The notes under the pieces: model-generated
Databases searched by the model: none
What the model was told of the DNA's origin: nothing
The model's input: the letters and a program-made list of their open reading frames with translations, nothing else
Assembly: GCA_008638375.1 (NCBI GenBank)
Contig: CM018038.1
Location: forward strand, 35,188,597-35,252,596
DNA length: 64,000 nt
Reading direction: 5' to 3'
Source: Nyssa sinensis
Lineage: Eukaryota > Streptophyta > Magnoliopsida > Cornales > Nyssaceae
Shown: in pieces, positions 1 to 13,400 of the stretch
How positions within the stretch are numbered: the stretch's first letter is position 1
How the letters are laid out: each line of letters begins with the position of its first letter
Position numbers and translations under genes: made by a program

Positions 1-275
1 AATATTTGGCGCCTTATCCCTCTTTGCATCCTTTGGAGTTTATGGCGCGAAAGAAATAGTAGGATTTTTTAAGGAGAAGATTACTCCCCTGTCTAGATTA
101 AAGGATAGAATCTTACACTTAGCATACTTCTGGGATGTGAAATCCTCTCCCCCTCGCATAGATTCTCTTGTAAATTTTCTTGGGGGGCTCAGCCACTGAC
201 TTTTGTAGTTGCCTTGCCCGTCTCGGGCTTTTTTTTAATACTATTATCTCTTACCAATCAAAAATATATATATAA
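1..275 (+). mobile_element. LINE (L1-like) 3' end fragment
   Basis: The opening bases read, in plus-strand frame, as the C-terminal zinc-binding (zf-RVT) tail of a plant LINE ORF2: WRLIPLCILWSLWRERNSRIF, followed after a one-base frame slip by KDRILHLAYFWDVK and ending in a stop near 200. The 3' trailer (about 200-275) has the typical poly-T stretch and a 'TATCTCTTACCAATCAAAAA' tail that runs into a TA repeat. Only the 3' end is inside the window, and the slip makes it non-functional. It lies in intron 8 of the AP4E gene, antisense to it. Family assignment rests on the W-R-E-R-N motif and tail type. Confidence 0.75.
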
Positions 276-301
276 ATATATATATATATCTCTCCTGGAG
301 C

Positions 302-880
302 CTACACAAGGCAGACAAGGTCTGCCATCTTGTGAACCACACATCCCATGCCCCTTTTCTGTCCACTCACGTTAAGCACGTGAAACACGCAGTCGTCTTC
401 TTCGGCAACTTCCTGGTATTCCAGGCCATCTCCTTTCAGGCTTCTGAGTCCTGCTTCTGCCCTCAAGGAGCTGATCAAAGCCTCCCCATTCTGGATCATC
501 TTGGGCAATCGAAGACTCCCTCTCAACCAACAACAAGATCTGGAAACAACAGTTTTCATCACAGATGAAAATTGACTCCGGTATCTGAACCCCATCACGC
601 ATAGGTAACAGCACCCTTGATGTGTTCCCTTTAAGGTCAGTTTCGAGTCTTTCGACCTTCTTGAAACCTCTTAGAGCCTCCGCATGAGACGAAAGTATGA
701 AGAGTAGGAGAGAATTAGACAATTCCAAAACCCCAACCCCCATAGCCACCCCTCACACCTTCATAGCCCATGCTTCAATCTTCTCTCCAGATCCAACCAC
801 CCTATCAAACCTTCCAACAAGGCAACATTGCAGGAAGTCCCTTCTGTTGCCGATGCTGTCGTGCGAGACTTCAAAATAGG
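302..880 (-). pseudogene. Possible LINE ORF1 (DUF4283-like) remnant
   Basis: The minus strand carries a broken reading frame that switches phase several times. One stretch reads FLQCCLVGRFD, another GVLELSNSLLLFILSSHAEA and then RGFKKVE. The order of a C-L-V-G-R-F block followed by a hydrophobic L-L-L-F block and a basic segment resembles the DUF4283 nucleic-acid-binding domain at the start of plant LINE ORF1. The match is weak. It could instead be an unrelated decayed gene. No intact start-to-stop frame of plausible length exists. It lies in intron 8 of AP4E, in the same strand sense. Confidence 0.3.
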
Positions 881-908
881 TTTCCACACCCTAGAACTAT
901 TGAGAGCT

Positions 909-983
909 TGATATACATTGTTGGCCTATTCTCTAACAGCTTAAGCTTTTAGAGTAATTGGTGATCTAACATGGTATCAAAGT
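909..983 (+). repeat. Short LTR 3' end with tRNA-Met-like primer site
   Basis: A TG...CA segment (909-971) ending in ATCTAACA is followed at once by TGGTATCAAAGT, a near match to the plant copia/TRIM primer-binding site TGGTATCAGAGC. The block before it (CTAACAGCTTAAGCTTTT) is of a kind common at the ends of short plant LTRs. No coding domain follows, so this is a truncated TRIM-like or copia remnant. The 5' boundary is a guess based on the first TG. Confidence 0.45.
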
Positions 984-1067
984 CTTGGTTATGAAAGATC
1001 TTGGGTTCAAGTCTCTCTATTTGCATTTATTCCCCGTTTAAATTTTCACTCTCTTCTTCTTCTCCGT

Positions 1068-1245
1068 CATTACGCTTGATTTGGTGCCTTTGGAGAGAAA
1101 GAAATAGGAGTATTTTGTGCAAGCTCTCTTCTTGATTTTTTGGGGGATCTTAGGCGTTAATTGTTATACCAGTCCCTTTTGTATATATGAGTTTGCCGCT
1201 CTTAGGCATCTTAAGACAAACTTACACTTACCTATCAAATAATAT
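1068..1245 (+). mobile_element. Second LINE 3' end fragment
   Basis: The plus strand reads LIWCLWRERNRSIL near 1077-1118, the same conserved zf-RVT tail as at the window start. A short 3' trailer follows with a GTATATATGAG segment and a tail resembling CTTACCTATCAAATAATA. It is a separate, more truncated LINE insertion, about 0.1 kb from the downstream exon 8 of AP4E and antisense to it. Confidence 0.6.
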
Positions 1246-1345
1246 TAATAATTAATAAACGAATAAATAAAATGGGTCAAATAATGTACAACTTAAGTGC
1301 CAACACTACTCAAACTGATTAACAAAGGGCCAATCTTTTGAGTAC

Positions 1346-1462
1346 CTTGACAGTGTCATCACTTGAGTGTGCCTCTGCCACATCACATAACTTCCCAGTG
1401 ATAGAGGACGCAGAATACTTTCCATCTGATGTTCCATACTCCCCCAATACCCAACAAATAAC
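1346..1462 (-). CDS. AP4E: AP4E exon 8
   Basis: The exon is 117 nt (39 codons), beginning [20 protein letters not shown] and ending AHSSDDTVK before donor GTACTC at 1345. The acceptor is GAGTTGTAG. The intron between exons 7 and 8 is 106 bp. The next exon, expected to code for the ALMKIYAFE region, was not found in 1-1345 and must lie beyond the window. Confidence 0.92.
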
Positions 1463-4400
1463 CTACAACTCATAACTAACAAATAAGATAATAAACACCA
1501 TAAACGTGTCTGCAGGATATGTAAGGTAACAAATAAAAAAGCTGAAACAAAAATTTGACAGAACATACTTGAAGAAATGCAAATGGAAGTTTTGGCTCTC
1601 CAATGATCCGCAAATAAGACTCCACCTGCACCAAAGTGATGGTTCCATAGAATCAGACAAAAAAAGGTGTTGTGGAAGCCATTAATATGTCCATCCCATA
1701 AAACTTAAAATATCTCATTGACACACAAGAGAGATAAAAAGGCTATTTCCAGCATTATTTAATATCCTTTACTGAACTTATATTGGGAATATTAAATAAA
1801 TAAAAAGAAGATGAAAGCATTTTTTGTTCTCAAAACTACAGGCATTGCAATTGATGAACAATTAAAAAAATTGCAAATGCTTGTTTCGCTATAAAGGGGT
1901 GAAACATCATATTTTAGAAGCCAACAATTGCAGAGGGTTCTGAACAACTGTCAAAACCGAGAAATTAATCAGACGTATATTCATAATATACCAGCTTAAT
2001 ATGTGATTAATTTATTAAAATAATAAATTTCAATTGTCAACATCCCTAGTATAATTGTAATTAATTATATGGTAAAGCATTTGTAATTAAGTAGTATAAT
2101 TGTCAGCATCCCGAGTATGCCCGACTCGGGCATACTCAGGTAAAGACATGGGCAAAGGCAACAATCGGAATTAAATGAATTAATTATACTACTGCTTTCA
2201 TTTAATTGATTATATTATTGTACATGCTTATATACGAACCGCTCGTGTCACATTTTCATGTAGTATGCATATAAATTGTTGATTGATAACATGATATGTG
2301 TTTTGCTTATTTGGGACACTTCTACTGGGCAACATTGTTCATCCCTGTCTTTTGACAGATCCAGAAAAAAGGAAGGATATAGCAGGATCTCACGATCAAA
2401 TGTAGGCATACATAGCTACTTTTGTGTTCCGTTTTTGTTATATGTATATTATGCAGGACGGCACCAGACTTGGGTGTTTGATACGGCTTTTGTATAAAGA
2501 GTGGATGTACCCTTACTTATCTTTGGACTGTATCTATATGTATAAAGAAGACTTACATGTGGGTAGTTTGATATGAACTCTAATATATATTATTATCATT
2601 ATTTGTCATTTAGCACTTGTCTAAACTGGATCCTACACTCGTTAAGTGTGTCCTGGGCCCTGGCATTGACCGAACATTGGTAATTGAATTAACACTCACA
2701 TATAACATATATTTAGAAACTTTACGTTGACTTATTAATCAAGTTGACAAGTATTGCCAAATAACTAGGGTTGGATAACTTTAATCATGACTCTGGATTT
2801 TTAAGATGTGACAACTAAATGGATTATAAAACATGGAGAGCGGGGATCAAATGCTCTATGTGATGATCTCATAAAATCTAACATGTTCAACTAGAGAACA
2901 GCATAGGTCAACACCCAGTCCAATTGCACCATATGCCACTAGGGCCTAATCTGGACTCGTAGCCCTTTGGGTCACTTATCAAAAAAAAAAAAAAATTCCT
3001 TTGGGTACATCTAGGGGTGCAACTCGAACGGGCTAGCCCAAACCCAGCCTTATTTTTTTGGGCTTGGGCTAAAAATCATACATTTTGAGATGGGCTTGGG
3101 CAAAACATTTTGAGCCCAATTTTAATTCCGGCTGGGCTTGAACAAAACCTTCAAGAGCCCGATACAACCCGAGCCCAATCTGAATTACCAATTACTTTCA
3201 GACTTCAACGTAGATCTCATGTATATAGACTAGATTACCTTGCTCTCAATTTCCAATGTGGGACTGCTCTTATTCTTTTAGTCTTTTACACTAGAACCAG
3301 ACTGAAATGTATGGCTCAAAATATCACCATATCATCTCCATCACTAACAAAACAATCTTTATCCTCCATCACAAACAATTGGTTCTTAATTCCAAAACCA
3401 AAGGATCTGGCCAAAGAATTTCAAATTTGAGAATACAGGTAAAGAAACAGAAGTAAGAAAAACTACAGACTAATTGATTCATAATTCATACTTTATTTTC
3501 CAATTCTACAATTTCAGATCAATGATGAAATCACAAAAAAAAGATCTCACTGGAACACATATACATATAAATGAGACTTGAAGCCACCAAGTGAAATCTC
3601 CTCTCAATTCTCTCTCTTTCTCTTCTCATTATAAAATTTCTTATCTCTCTCAAACTGATACATTGCCATCCCAATCTGTATCGCCGTTCCATGCACATTG
3701 CAGACCTTGTTCGCCATTTGCGATTTGCAGATCGCCGTTCGTCATTGCCCTTCATCTCTACACCGCTTCTCTCTCTCAATAACAAATGGGTTAATAGAAA
3801 AGGAGTTAGGTGGAAAATCCTTGGAGAGCTAACTCAAAAGTCTAAGTCACTACTCTGACTGAATGAATTAGTTGAGTGGGTTTTGGTGTTCTCTTATTAT
3901 TTTAGCATCAGACCTGTGGACTTTTGAAGTGATTTCGAAGATTTGAGAATGGGAGTTTGAGATCAATCACCAAACGAGTGTTCCTCTGTTTTGTTGGTCC
4001 CACATCAAAGGGGAACTGTACTCCAAAATGTTCTCTAACTCTATATAATATATTGTGGCTGTCATCAATCTTATGACAGTTGTAAGTCATCTTATGACAG
4101 TTGTAATCCATCTAAAGGTGAAAAAGATTAGTTCAAATTTTTATTTTTAATCAACAAGAATATTCGGGCAACCCGATACTGACCTTGGGTTGGGATTGGG
4201 CTTTATTCTTCAGCTTTAAGTTCGGGTTCGGGACGGATTGGACAAATATTTTTAGAGGTCGGGCTGGGCTTGGACAGACATCAACCCAAGCCCGGCCCAC
4301 CCAAGTTGCACCCCTAGGTACATCCAATAAAATTGGAACGATATAGAGGATCTAATCTGGATTTATAGTCTAATCAAAGGATTTTTCAAGAAAAAGAGCA

Positions 4401-7400
4401 GGCCATTTTTTTATTTTAAAGACAATATGTTACAAATATATACTTTAGGATGCAAAAGGAATATATTATGTACTTAGATTCTTTTGTAGAGTTCCTAGGG
4501 ACCTTAAGATACAATTGTTCCTAGTCCTCCCTTCAGGTTCCCCCTTGTTTCTTTAATTGACAATAAATCATAAATTGCATTCAATAATCTCATAGATCAA
4601 CCAAAAGAGCACAATAACTACAAGAACAGGAACCCAACTAATCAATGTTTCAAAAAAAATATGTATATTCATCAAAAGTAACACAAGTTTACGGAGTGAG
4701 AAACAAGTGAAATTCATTCAGAAAACATACAGCAGATGATCTCAGCTGACTATCTGCAGTATCATCATCCTCTCCAAATCCCTCAGCAATCAACCGCATC
4801 AAGTTATGTACCACCTTAATATTCACTAGATCCCCCGCATGCTCGAATACTTTATTCATGGTCTATGACACATCAAGAGAAGTTTGGCAATGAATTTCAG
4901 AAAACATATATAAAATGCTATCCAGAAACAAATCTAGATGAGAAGGCAACATTGAAATAACCTGAATAAACCAGTGGTTGCTTGGTGCATATTGCTCTGC
5001 AAGTTCAACACATCTGGATGCTATTTCAGTTTTGTAATGATTATCATTAATACTTATCATGTAATCAATCATACGGTCCACAATCACTTCCACATTGGAG
5101 GACTTTGTCATCTTATACAGCAACTCAAATGTTTTTCTCTTTAGAGTATCATCGGGGTCCTGCATCACGATGCATGTTGACTACATTTAGAATATAGACA
5201 ACAAACATGCCTTACTATATAGGACTTATCAAAATTAGTTTAATGATCAAAATGAAAGGTATTATGACACAGTTTTTTAAAAAGTGTGTTTATATTACAA
5301 CCCTAGACAAAGAGAATTTTGCAAGGAAATCAGGAAGGATAAAAGATCAAGCAGTAGTGACATAGAAGCATCATCCTTCAAACCATTATATGAGATCACC
5401 TTTTGAAAACTTCTAAGTAGAGTTCGGAGATTGATGAGGTTTTACTATTTTTAGACAATTAGTTTACAGTGGTATAATAACAACACTTTAACCAGTTTGG
5501 GGAACAGAAGTTTTCATAACTCTATACATTGAGATGAAAGGTCCCATCATCTCTTATCCACAAGGTCTACACTAACTATTAGCAAGCAGACATTTTCCTT
5601 GTAGCATAAAAATGGCCAGCAAACAGCAGTTCCATATCCACATATTAATTTCAACATAAGAATGTTTTTCAGGTTGGGTGCAACAATCATGCTCAACAGC
5701 TGTAGCATCAAACACGGCAAAACTAGAAAACATTCCAAAATTGCAATGGGCCTCCCACTATAGTGTAGCTTAGCTAGCATCCACCTTTTAAGGATTGAAA
5801 AGGCAGATAAATCATTCCTTCATTGAAATAAGGCACCACTCTGACAGAGTCTATTAACTATCCAATGGAGATGGTGGACTTGGCCCGCTAAGTAAATTTT
5901 TTAAACTTGCCTCCAGTAAGTTTTTGTACAAATTTTCTGATTAGTCATGTTGGGGGATAGACAATGGGAAGAAAAAAAAACAAAGAGAGAAAAAGAGATC
6001 CTACTTTGTTTTTTCAGACGCTAGCTCCTGCTATCATTCCAAACTGAAACCAGATCATGATTTAAGGTTTCAACACTAAATTTTGACAGTGTTTTTCCTT
6101 TACTTTATTTATTCAATTTATTTTGATTTTCAGCTGGAGAGACAAAATAAAATGAATAAATAAAGTTAAGGAAATGCCCCTGCCCCTGCCCCTGGGCGCT
6201 TTTAAATATATTTACTCTTTAACTATTTATGAGTACTGTTATTCTTGATTGAATTTGAAGTGGTGAGTCTCTCTTGAGATCTCTCTCTCCTTACTTTCTA
6301 GAGTGGGAAAATCTAGAGAGAGCTATACAAATAAATCTTAATTAGCATGATACATTTTAATTTTTGTATATGTAAAATGTGATATATATTTTGTACATAA
6401 CATAATTTTTCTATATGTTAGGACTGAGAGTCTGTATGTGTTGGCATATCTCGTGAAACAAAACTTGAGTTGTAATTAAGTCTAAATCCATTAGTGTATC
6501 TTAATACTCAAGCCTTGCGATTGAAGCGGCTTCATGCATTACTACAAATCAAAAGAAGGCCGATTGTGTAGGTTTGAAAAGCTAAGTGGGACTTAGAGAC
6601 CTTTGAGTTAGGTTGGAAGTGCGCACTCACTTTAAAAATTATTTTAAAATCATTAGGTGTGTTGCAATAACGAACTTGACTGATTTGAAAAGGTTTTCTA
6701 GCTTAAAACTTATTTTTGGCTCAAAATAATCAACATCAATCAAGCTCGTTCGAAAGAGCTAAGGTCGACCACCCAGTGAGCAAGCCTCGCTTGATACCTT
6801 GTAGCTTGCTCGTTGAAACCAATGTCACGTCTTCTGTATTTTGCAAAAACAATGGAGCTCATCGATACGTCACTCAATAGCTCGTTCGAACGAGGTCTCA
6901 AAGGGTTGATATATTTCAAAAACAGTATACCTTGTTTGATACATGGCGGCATTGGTGGTTCGGAAAAACTTAAGAAAAGCTTAATTTTAACAATTCGAGT
7001 ACAGCTCATTCGATATCTGGTTTGAACAAGGTTAAGGAAAGGTCAAATTATGCAACTCCAGTGTAGCTCATGTTTTTCCCAATAGGGGTTTCCATGTAAA
7101 AAAACTTTGTATCTTCTCCTTGTGTGATTGCTAAATTTCATTTTGTTGATATTCACATATTGCTATTGCATGCACACGAATCAAAAGATTTTCACTTATC
7201 AACTTGAATCATAAATCACAATAATTTAAAATTGATGAAGAATTTGATTGTTGAGCAAATTGACCTATTCAAACCCACCCCCATGGCCCCACCCCCCCGG
7301 GAGGGGGGTCAAAATCAATTACATTTTAGATCACCTAAACTTGTTTCACTTTCCATATAGATAATATATATACAAAATCAACTACCCAATTTTCAAGTTC

Positions 7401-10400
7401 AAAATAAACTCTCTTCTTTACATTTACAGATGCCAATCAAAATTAAAATCGGGGGGTCAAAATCCTTTACATTTTAGATCACCTAAACTTGTTTCACTAT
7501 CCATATAGATAATATATATACAAAATCAACTATCCAATTTTCAAGTTCAAAATAAACTCTCTTCTTTACATTTACAGATGCCAATCAAAATTAAAATTTG
7601 TCTATTATTTCTTTTGACATTAAATTTGAAAGAGCATTATTGCTTGGTTACATATATCTAGAAAGATGTTTTGAATACTATGGTTAATAAGATGGTCATG
7701 CAACACTTCCAAAATATGAAAATTCATCGGAACAGTTAAAAAGATTTTTGTACAAGTATTAAGAAACAAGAATTAAAATTTTTTGGAAACAATGTCAAAA
7801 TCATCTGCACCGGGTTTTTTTTTTTTTTTGGTAGGTAATACACACACCTATGTCCCAATCATCCTAAAAGGGGAAAATTGTTGAAATTTTTTTTTTTTTT
7901 TTTGCAAATGTTATGATCAAACTTTAAAAAAATTTGTCCTTTTTACATGTAGTAACAATTAGTTTTTATAGATTTTATGTAATCAAATTTGATTTTATTA
8001 GTAAGTTTTAGATTGGCCCTACTGAGACAAAATCCTAGCTCCAGCCATGGATAGAGAAGGCATGAAAACCCATATAGTGTGCTGATTTTGGAACTAAACC
8101 CATTGATATCATCAAGGAAGTTTCTTTTTGTAAATGGCTCAAGTACACCCAAAAAAAAAAACACTGCATGGAGGCAGTATTATGCAAATATTAATACAAG
8201 TTCAGGCCTAGATTTGAGCAGAAATATAGGAAAAGAACATACAATATAATGCTCATTTCCAAACTGGAACTCCCCAAAGTGACATAAGACCCACGGGGAG
8301 GGGAGCTTCTCAAACAAACTCATACAAAGTGATATGAATTACAACCGCCAAAGTAACATAAAGATAGGATTTTTTTATGTATCACTCATAACGGCTTTTT
8401 GTTCATTCAACCCAACCTAAAAAAATGTTTTTTCTTTTTTTGATAGGTAAGTTGGCCCTTGGGATGGGAGTTGAACTAACCTAAAAAACATGGAACTCTA
8501 CAATCCCAACGAAAAGAATTGCTGTGATATTTGGATACTCAGACTTTAATTGAAGTGCTAGGCATAATCACACCTATGACGACTGTGATTTTTGTGAATT
8601 TCAAGTAGTATATAGTTAGAGATGCGAAAACTTAAATATATAGTCTGAACAAACAGCAGGGTGTCTTATCATACTTTGTTACTTCCAGAATACAAAATTA
8701 GCAAAGATCAGAGTCAATCAGAGGTCACAAAATAAGAGTGGTTCATATTAACGGGAAAGCAATAGTGATCTCAAGAATCCATGTACAACAACTGATCATC
8801 AGCAAAAACAGACATGAAAATTAAAGCATTTGATTGTTAAACCAAGACAAATAAGACTCTTGTGGAAACAGAAGCAGATCTAGCGTAAACAGAAACAAAA
8901 ATGAAAAAACAAATATTTGTAAACCAAAAAAGAAAAAACAAAGATTTTTTTTTTTTGATAAGTACAGAAAATAAATAAAAATCAAAACAGAAACTGGACT
9001 TAGTCTGGACCTCCAATGGTACCATGAACTCAAACAACGGTCATGTCAAATGCATTTGAGAAAATAATGTCTCTCACCTCTAAGCAATCAATCACAGCCA
9101 GTTGATGTTGTTCAGCGATTTCAGGACTTATCTTTATCAGTCGACCAAGGGCATCAATGCCCATATATTTTAGATTATGACTATCACTCTGGCCACCAGA
9201 TAAGAATCTATAAATACAAGTTTAACATAAAACAACCAAAAGAAATGTGATAGTTAACACAGGTAAACCTTCAGAAATTTGGAAATTGCATCGGCCGCAG
9301 CTTCTAATAACTTAGGAGTGGGATATATAGAGGAAACACAGCATATGCACTCGTATAAAACAGCATTTCCAATATTACTTGTTGTATCACACTTTCTCAT
9401 TATGTCACCCACAACAGTATACATGTTTTCACTTGCAAGCTTGTCACCACTGCCTAGTAATGCCAAAATTTTCAGCAACTTTATCTGCATAATGAAAAGT
9501 GTAGTTGCCAAATGAACCAGATCTCAGAAAAGTAAAAGATTAAAAATTATCAACTTGCGTCAAAATAATAATAATAAGTTATCTGCCAAGATGGAGACCT
9601 CTCTGTTTGCTAGAACATCTTTCATATCCTCAGCACAAAGAAATAAACATAAAAGAGCAGATAAGGAGTTAACAAGAAGCTAAAGATTGTGAGACAAGAC
9701 TGACAATCAATACTTCGAAAGGTTCAGATCTCACCTTAAAACACACACACACACACACATATAAGTATCACCTCTTTCATGTCAGCAAACAAAAAAAAAA
9801 AAACTAAGATATACAGATATCCCCTTGTAAAAGGTAAATTCAAGTTGTTCAGCATACATCGCTCAATATCACCAAGAAATTAACAAATACATCAATATTC
9901 TACAACATCGTGAAAATTGAGCTGTCCTCCCACTCCATTCCAAATAAGTTTGTCATTGTCTTACTTTCAACATCAATTACCCCAGTAAAAGCCAAAGTCG
10001 ACTCAACAATACCAACTATTTGGAGTTTGAAATCAAAATCAGATTCTTAGACGACAAAATCCCTGTAATGAAGGTACCAAATCAGATTCTATAAGTTATG
10101 TTCACAATGGATTGGTTTGAAATCCTGTTAATGCGCATTTGGGTGAGAACACCCTAGAGCTTCTCTTTCCCCAAACTGGCGATAGTTCAAGGAATGTGGA
10201 CAATTCTCTCCAAGTTTTGAGTATAAGAGCATAACAGGGAGGGTCTCATCTATCAAAAAGAAATATAGAGAAAGAGAGAGAGGGGGGGGGGCAGGGGCAA
10301 GGTTGATACAGTTTCAAAATGCATCCTTCAGCATAAAGCACATACCCCCTAGCTAAGGAAAAAAAAAATGTGTATATATATAAAGACAATAAGATTGGAA

Positions 10401-13400
10401 TTTGAATCAATCTCTCATTCAAAATTATATATTTTGTTTACATACATGGTCCCTATTTATCATGTTCAATGAGAACCAAAAAATGGAACAAAGAAAATGG
10501 AAACAAAAAGGTCAACACAAATAATCAGCCTAAATCTCCAACCATAATCTTCTCCAAATCCCATTCAAATTATTCGAGATTTCCACACTCCCCCTCAAGT
10601 TGGATCATAGATGTTGATCATGTCCAACTTGCAAATAAACTCTTCAAAACTGGACCTCTGTAATCCCTTAGTGAATATATCTCCTAATTGTTCTCTTGTA
10701 GGGATATAGGTCATGCAGACTGTCCCTTTCTCAATTTTCTCCTTTATAAAATGCCTGTCAACTTCTATGTGTTTAGTCCTGTCGTGCTGGACCGGATTAT
10801 GGGAAATGCTGATAGCGGCTTGGTTGTCGCAGTAGAGTTTGATGAGGAGCTCTATTGCGATATGTAGTTCCTCCAAGAGCTTTTGTAACCACAGCCCTTC
10901 ACACATCCCTGGTGCAACAGCTCTGAATTCAGCTTTAGCACTACTTCTGGCTGCCACATTCTGCTTCTTACTCCTCCATGTTACTAGATTTCCCCAAACA
11001 TAAGTACAGTAGCCGGTAGTAGACCTTCTGTCTTCTACTGATCCTGCCCAATCTGCATCTGTATAAATCTCTACCTTCTTACTGTCTCCTCTCTTAAAGA
11101 ATAGACCTCGTCCTGGAGAGCCTTTCAAATATCTGAGAATTTTATATACTGCTTCTAGGTGACCCTCCTTTGGTGAATGCATGTGCTGACTGACCACACT
11201 CACAGCGAAAGCAATGTCAGGTCTAGTGTGAGATAGGTAGATCAATCTACTAGTCTCTGATATCTTTCTCTATCCACAGGCTTTCCAGCGTCTTTCGTTC
11301 TTTTTCCTGCCTCGATCGGAGTATCGCTTGGCTTGCAACCAAGCATACCAGTCTCAGTCAAAAGATCAAGTACATACTTTCTCTGAGAGACACTAATTCC
11401 CTTCCTTGACCTAGCAACTTCCATTCCTAGAAAGTATCGCATTTGACCTAGGTTTTTTACCTCAAATTCTGTGGCTAAGACTTTCTTCAATCTTTCCATC
11501 TCTCCTGTGTTGTCTCCAGTGAGAATGATGTCGTCGACGTATACAATCAGGATGGTCCTGCATCCATCACTAAATTGTTTGATGAACATCGTATGATCTG
11601 ACTGTCCCTGTTGATATCCTTGATTCTTCATCACCTTCGCAAATCTATCAAACCATGCCCTTGGTGATTGTTTAAGTCCATACAGGAATTTCTTCAGTTT
11701 ACATACTCTAATTTCTTCTCCTTCCTTGTAAAATTCTGGAGGTAGTGTCATGAACACTTCTTCCTCCAGCTCACCATTCAGAAAAGCATTCTTGATTTCA
11801 AATTGGTGAAGTGGCCAATCCAAGTTTGCTGCCAAGGACAAGAGAACCCGTATAGTGTTCAGCTTTGCTACTAGTGCAAATGTCTCGGTGTAGTCGATAC
11901 CATATGTCTGAGTGAACCCCTTTGCAACTAGGAGGGCTTTGTATCGTTCTACTGTACCATCCGCCTTGTACTTCACTGTGAACACCCACTTACAGCCTAC
12001 TGATTTCTTCCCCTTTGGCAAAGTCATCACCTCCCAAGTTCCATTTTTTTCCAATGCCCTGATTTCTTCCATCACTGCTTTTCTCCATTCTAGAATTTCC
12101 AACGCCTCTTGAATATTCTTAGGAATCTGGATTCTGTCAAGGTTAGACGTAAAAGCACGACATTTGGCAGAAAGAGCATTGTAAGAAACAAATTTTGAGA
12201 TAGGATGGAAAGTACATGAACGAGGTTGTTTTCTAAGAGCAATGGGTAGGTCATCAAGATTTTTTACCTGGTCAAGATTGGATTTTGGCTCATAAGTAGT
12301 TGGAGCTATCACCGGTTCTGACTCTTTTGGTGCTTCGGATGCGAAGGTCTCATCGGGCTTTGATTTAGGTCTCCTTGAGTAAACAAGTGTCTCCCTGTCT
12401 GTTTATTTTCCTACATCTCCCCCTGAGTTCAAGATTCCTTCTGTGTTGGACAAGGAAGGAGAGGATGTACTGTATGGGATAGATTCAAAGATCGCAACAT
12501 CGAAGTCTATATCTGAGAGTCGAGCTTCTCTCAAGGACTCCCCCTGAAGCGAGTAGTAGGAAGTACGCTCAAAAAATGTGACATCCCGACTAACATATAA
12601 CTTCTGTGAGAGAGGATCATAGCATTTGTAACCCTTTTGAGTAGAGGAGCAGCCAAGAAAGACACATTTGAGAGCTCTAGGATCCAATTTATTACGTTGG
12701 GAGGCGTGAATGTGGACAAACACTGTGCACCCAAAAACACGAAGAGGGAGAGAGGAACTGACTCGAGAATTAGGGAAGGTCTCCCGGAATTTTTGGAGAG
12801 GAGTTGCAAATGAGAGAACCCGACTAGGCATTCGATTGATGAGGAATGCGGCGGTCAGAATGGCATCACCCCAAAAATTATTTTTCATGTGAGAGGTAAA
12901 CAGTAGGGCACGAGCTATCTCAAGAATATGTCGGTTTTTCCGTTCAGCAACCCTATTTTGTTAGGGGGCGTGAACGCAAGAACTCTGGTGAATAATACGT
13001 TTGTCTTGAAAATAGGGACTCAAAGAAGAATTGAAGTACTCAATACCATTATCAGTACAAAGAATCTGGATTTTTGTGTGAAATTGGGTGTAAATCATAT
13101 TGTAGAAGTTCATGAATACCGAACTAACCTCAGATTTATCGTTTAGTAAAAATACCCAACAGAGACGAGAATGGTCATCAATAAATGTAATAAACCATTT
13201 TTTGTGGGTCCTATTGGAAACTCGTGAAGGCCCCCAAAGATCACTGTGAATTAAGGTAAAAGGCAGTGATAGTTTATAAGACGATGTGGGAAAAGTAGTA
13301 CGATGATGTTTTGCAAGTTCACAAACTTCACATTGTAAATCCAAGGAAGTTTTATTCGAACAAAGTGATGGAAACAAATGTTTTAAATATTGAAAACTAG

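Larger units (their letters stand above)
1626..4730 (-). other. AP4E intron 6 (3.1 kb)
   Basis: The intron is AT-rich and holds a short palindrome (2113-2137), an A-rich tail preceded by CACTTATC (2974-2996, a LINE/SINE-type 3' end) and a hAT-like element (3012-4316). Outside these I see no coding potential. Confidence 0.8.
5160..9077 (-). other. AP4E intron 4 (3.9 kb)
   Basis: The intron lies between exons 4 and 5. It holds a 32-bp-stem hairpin (6094-6174), a stretch with CGTTCGAACGA motifs (6480-7030), a 148-bp tandem duplication (7303-7598), and at least three T-runs followed by GATAGGTAA/GATAAGTA/GGTAGGTAA (about 7804, 8436 and 8946) that look like 3' tails of minus-strand LINE or SINE insertions. 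No coding frame is credible. Confidence 0.75.

Noticed and set aside
302..749. Minus-strand frames of 98 and 125 residues as a possible new gene
   Set aside because: Neither has a credible start, the similarity hints are to a LINE ORF1, and the coding signal switches frame several times; kept only as a weak LINE remnant.
3531..3785. Arg-rich minus-strand frame in the hAT element
   Set aside because: It is derived from CTCTCTC-rich sequence, has no transposase motif and no start context.
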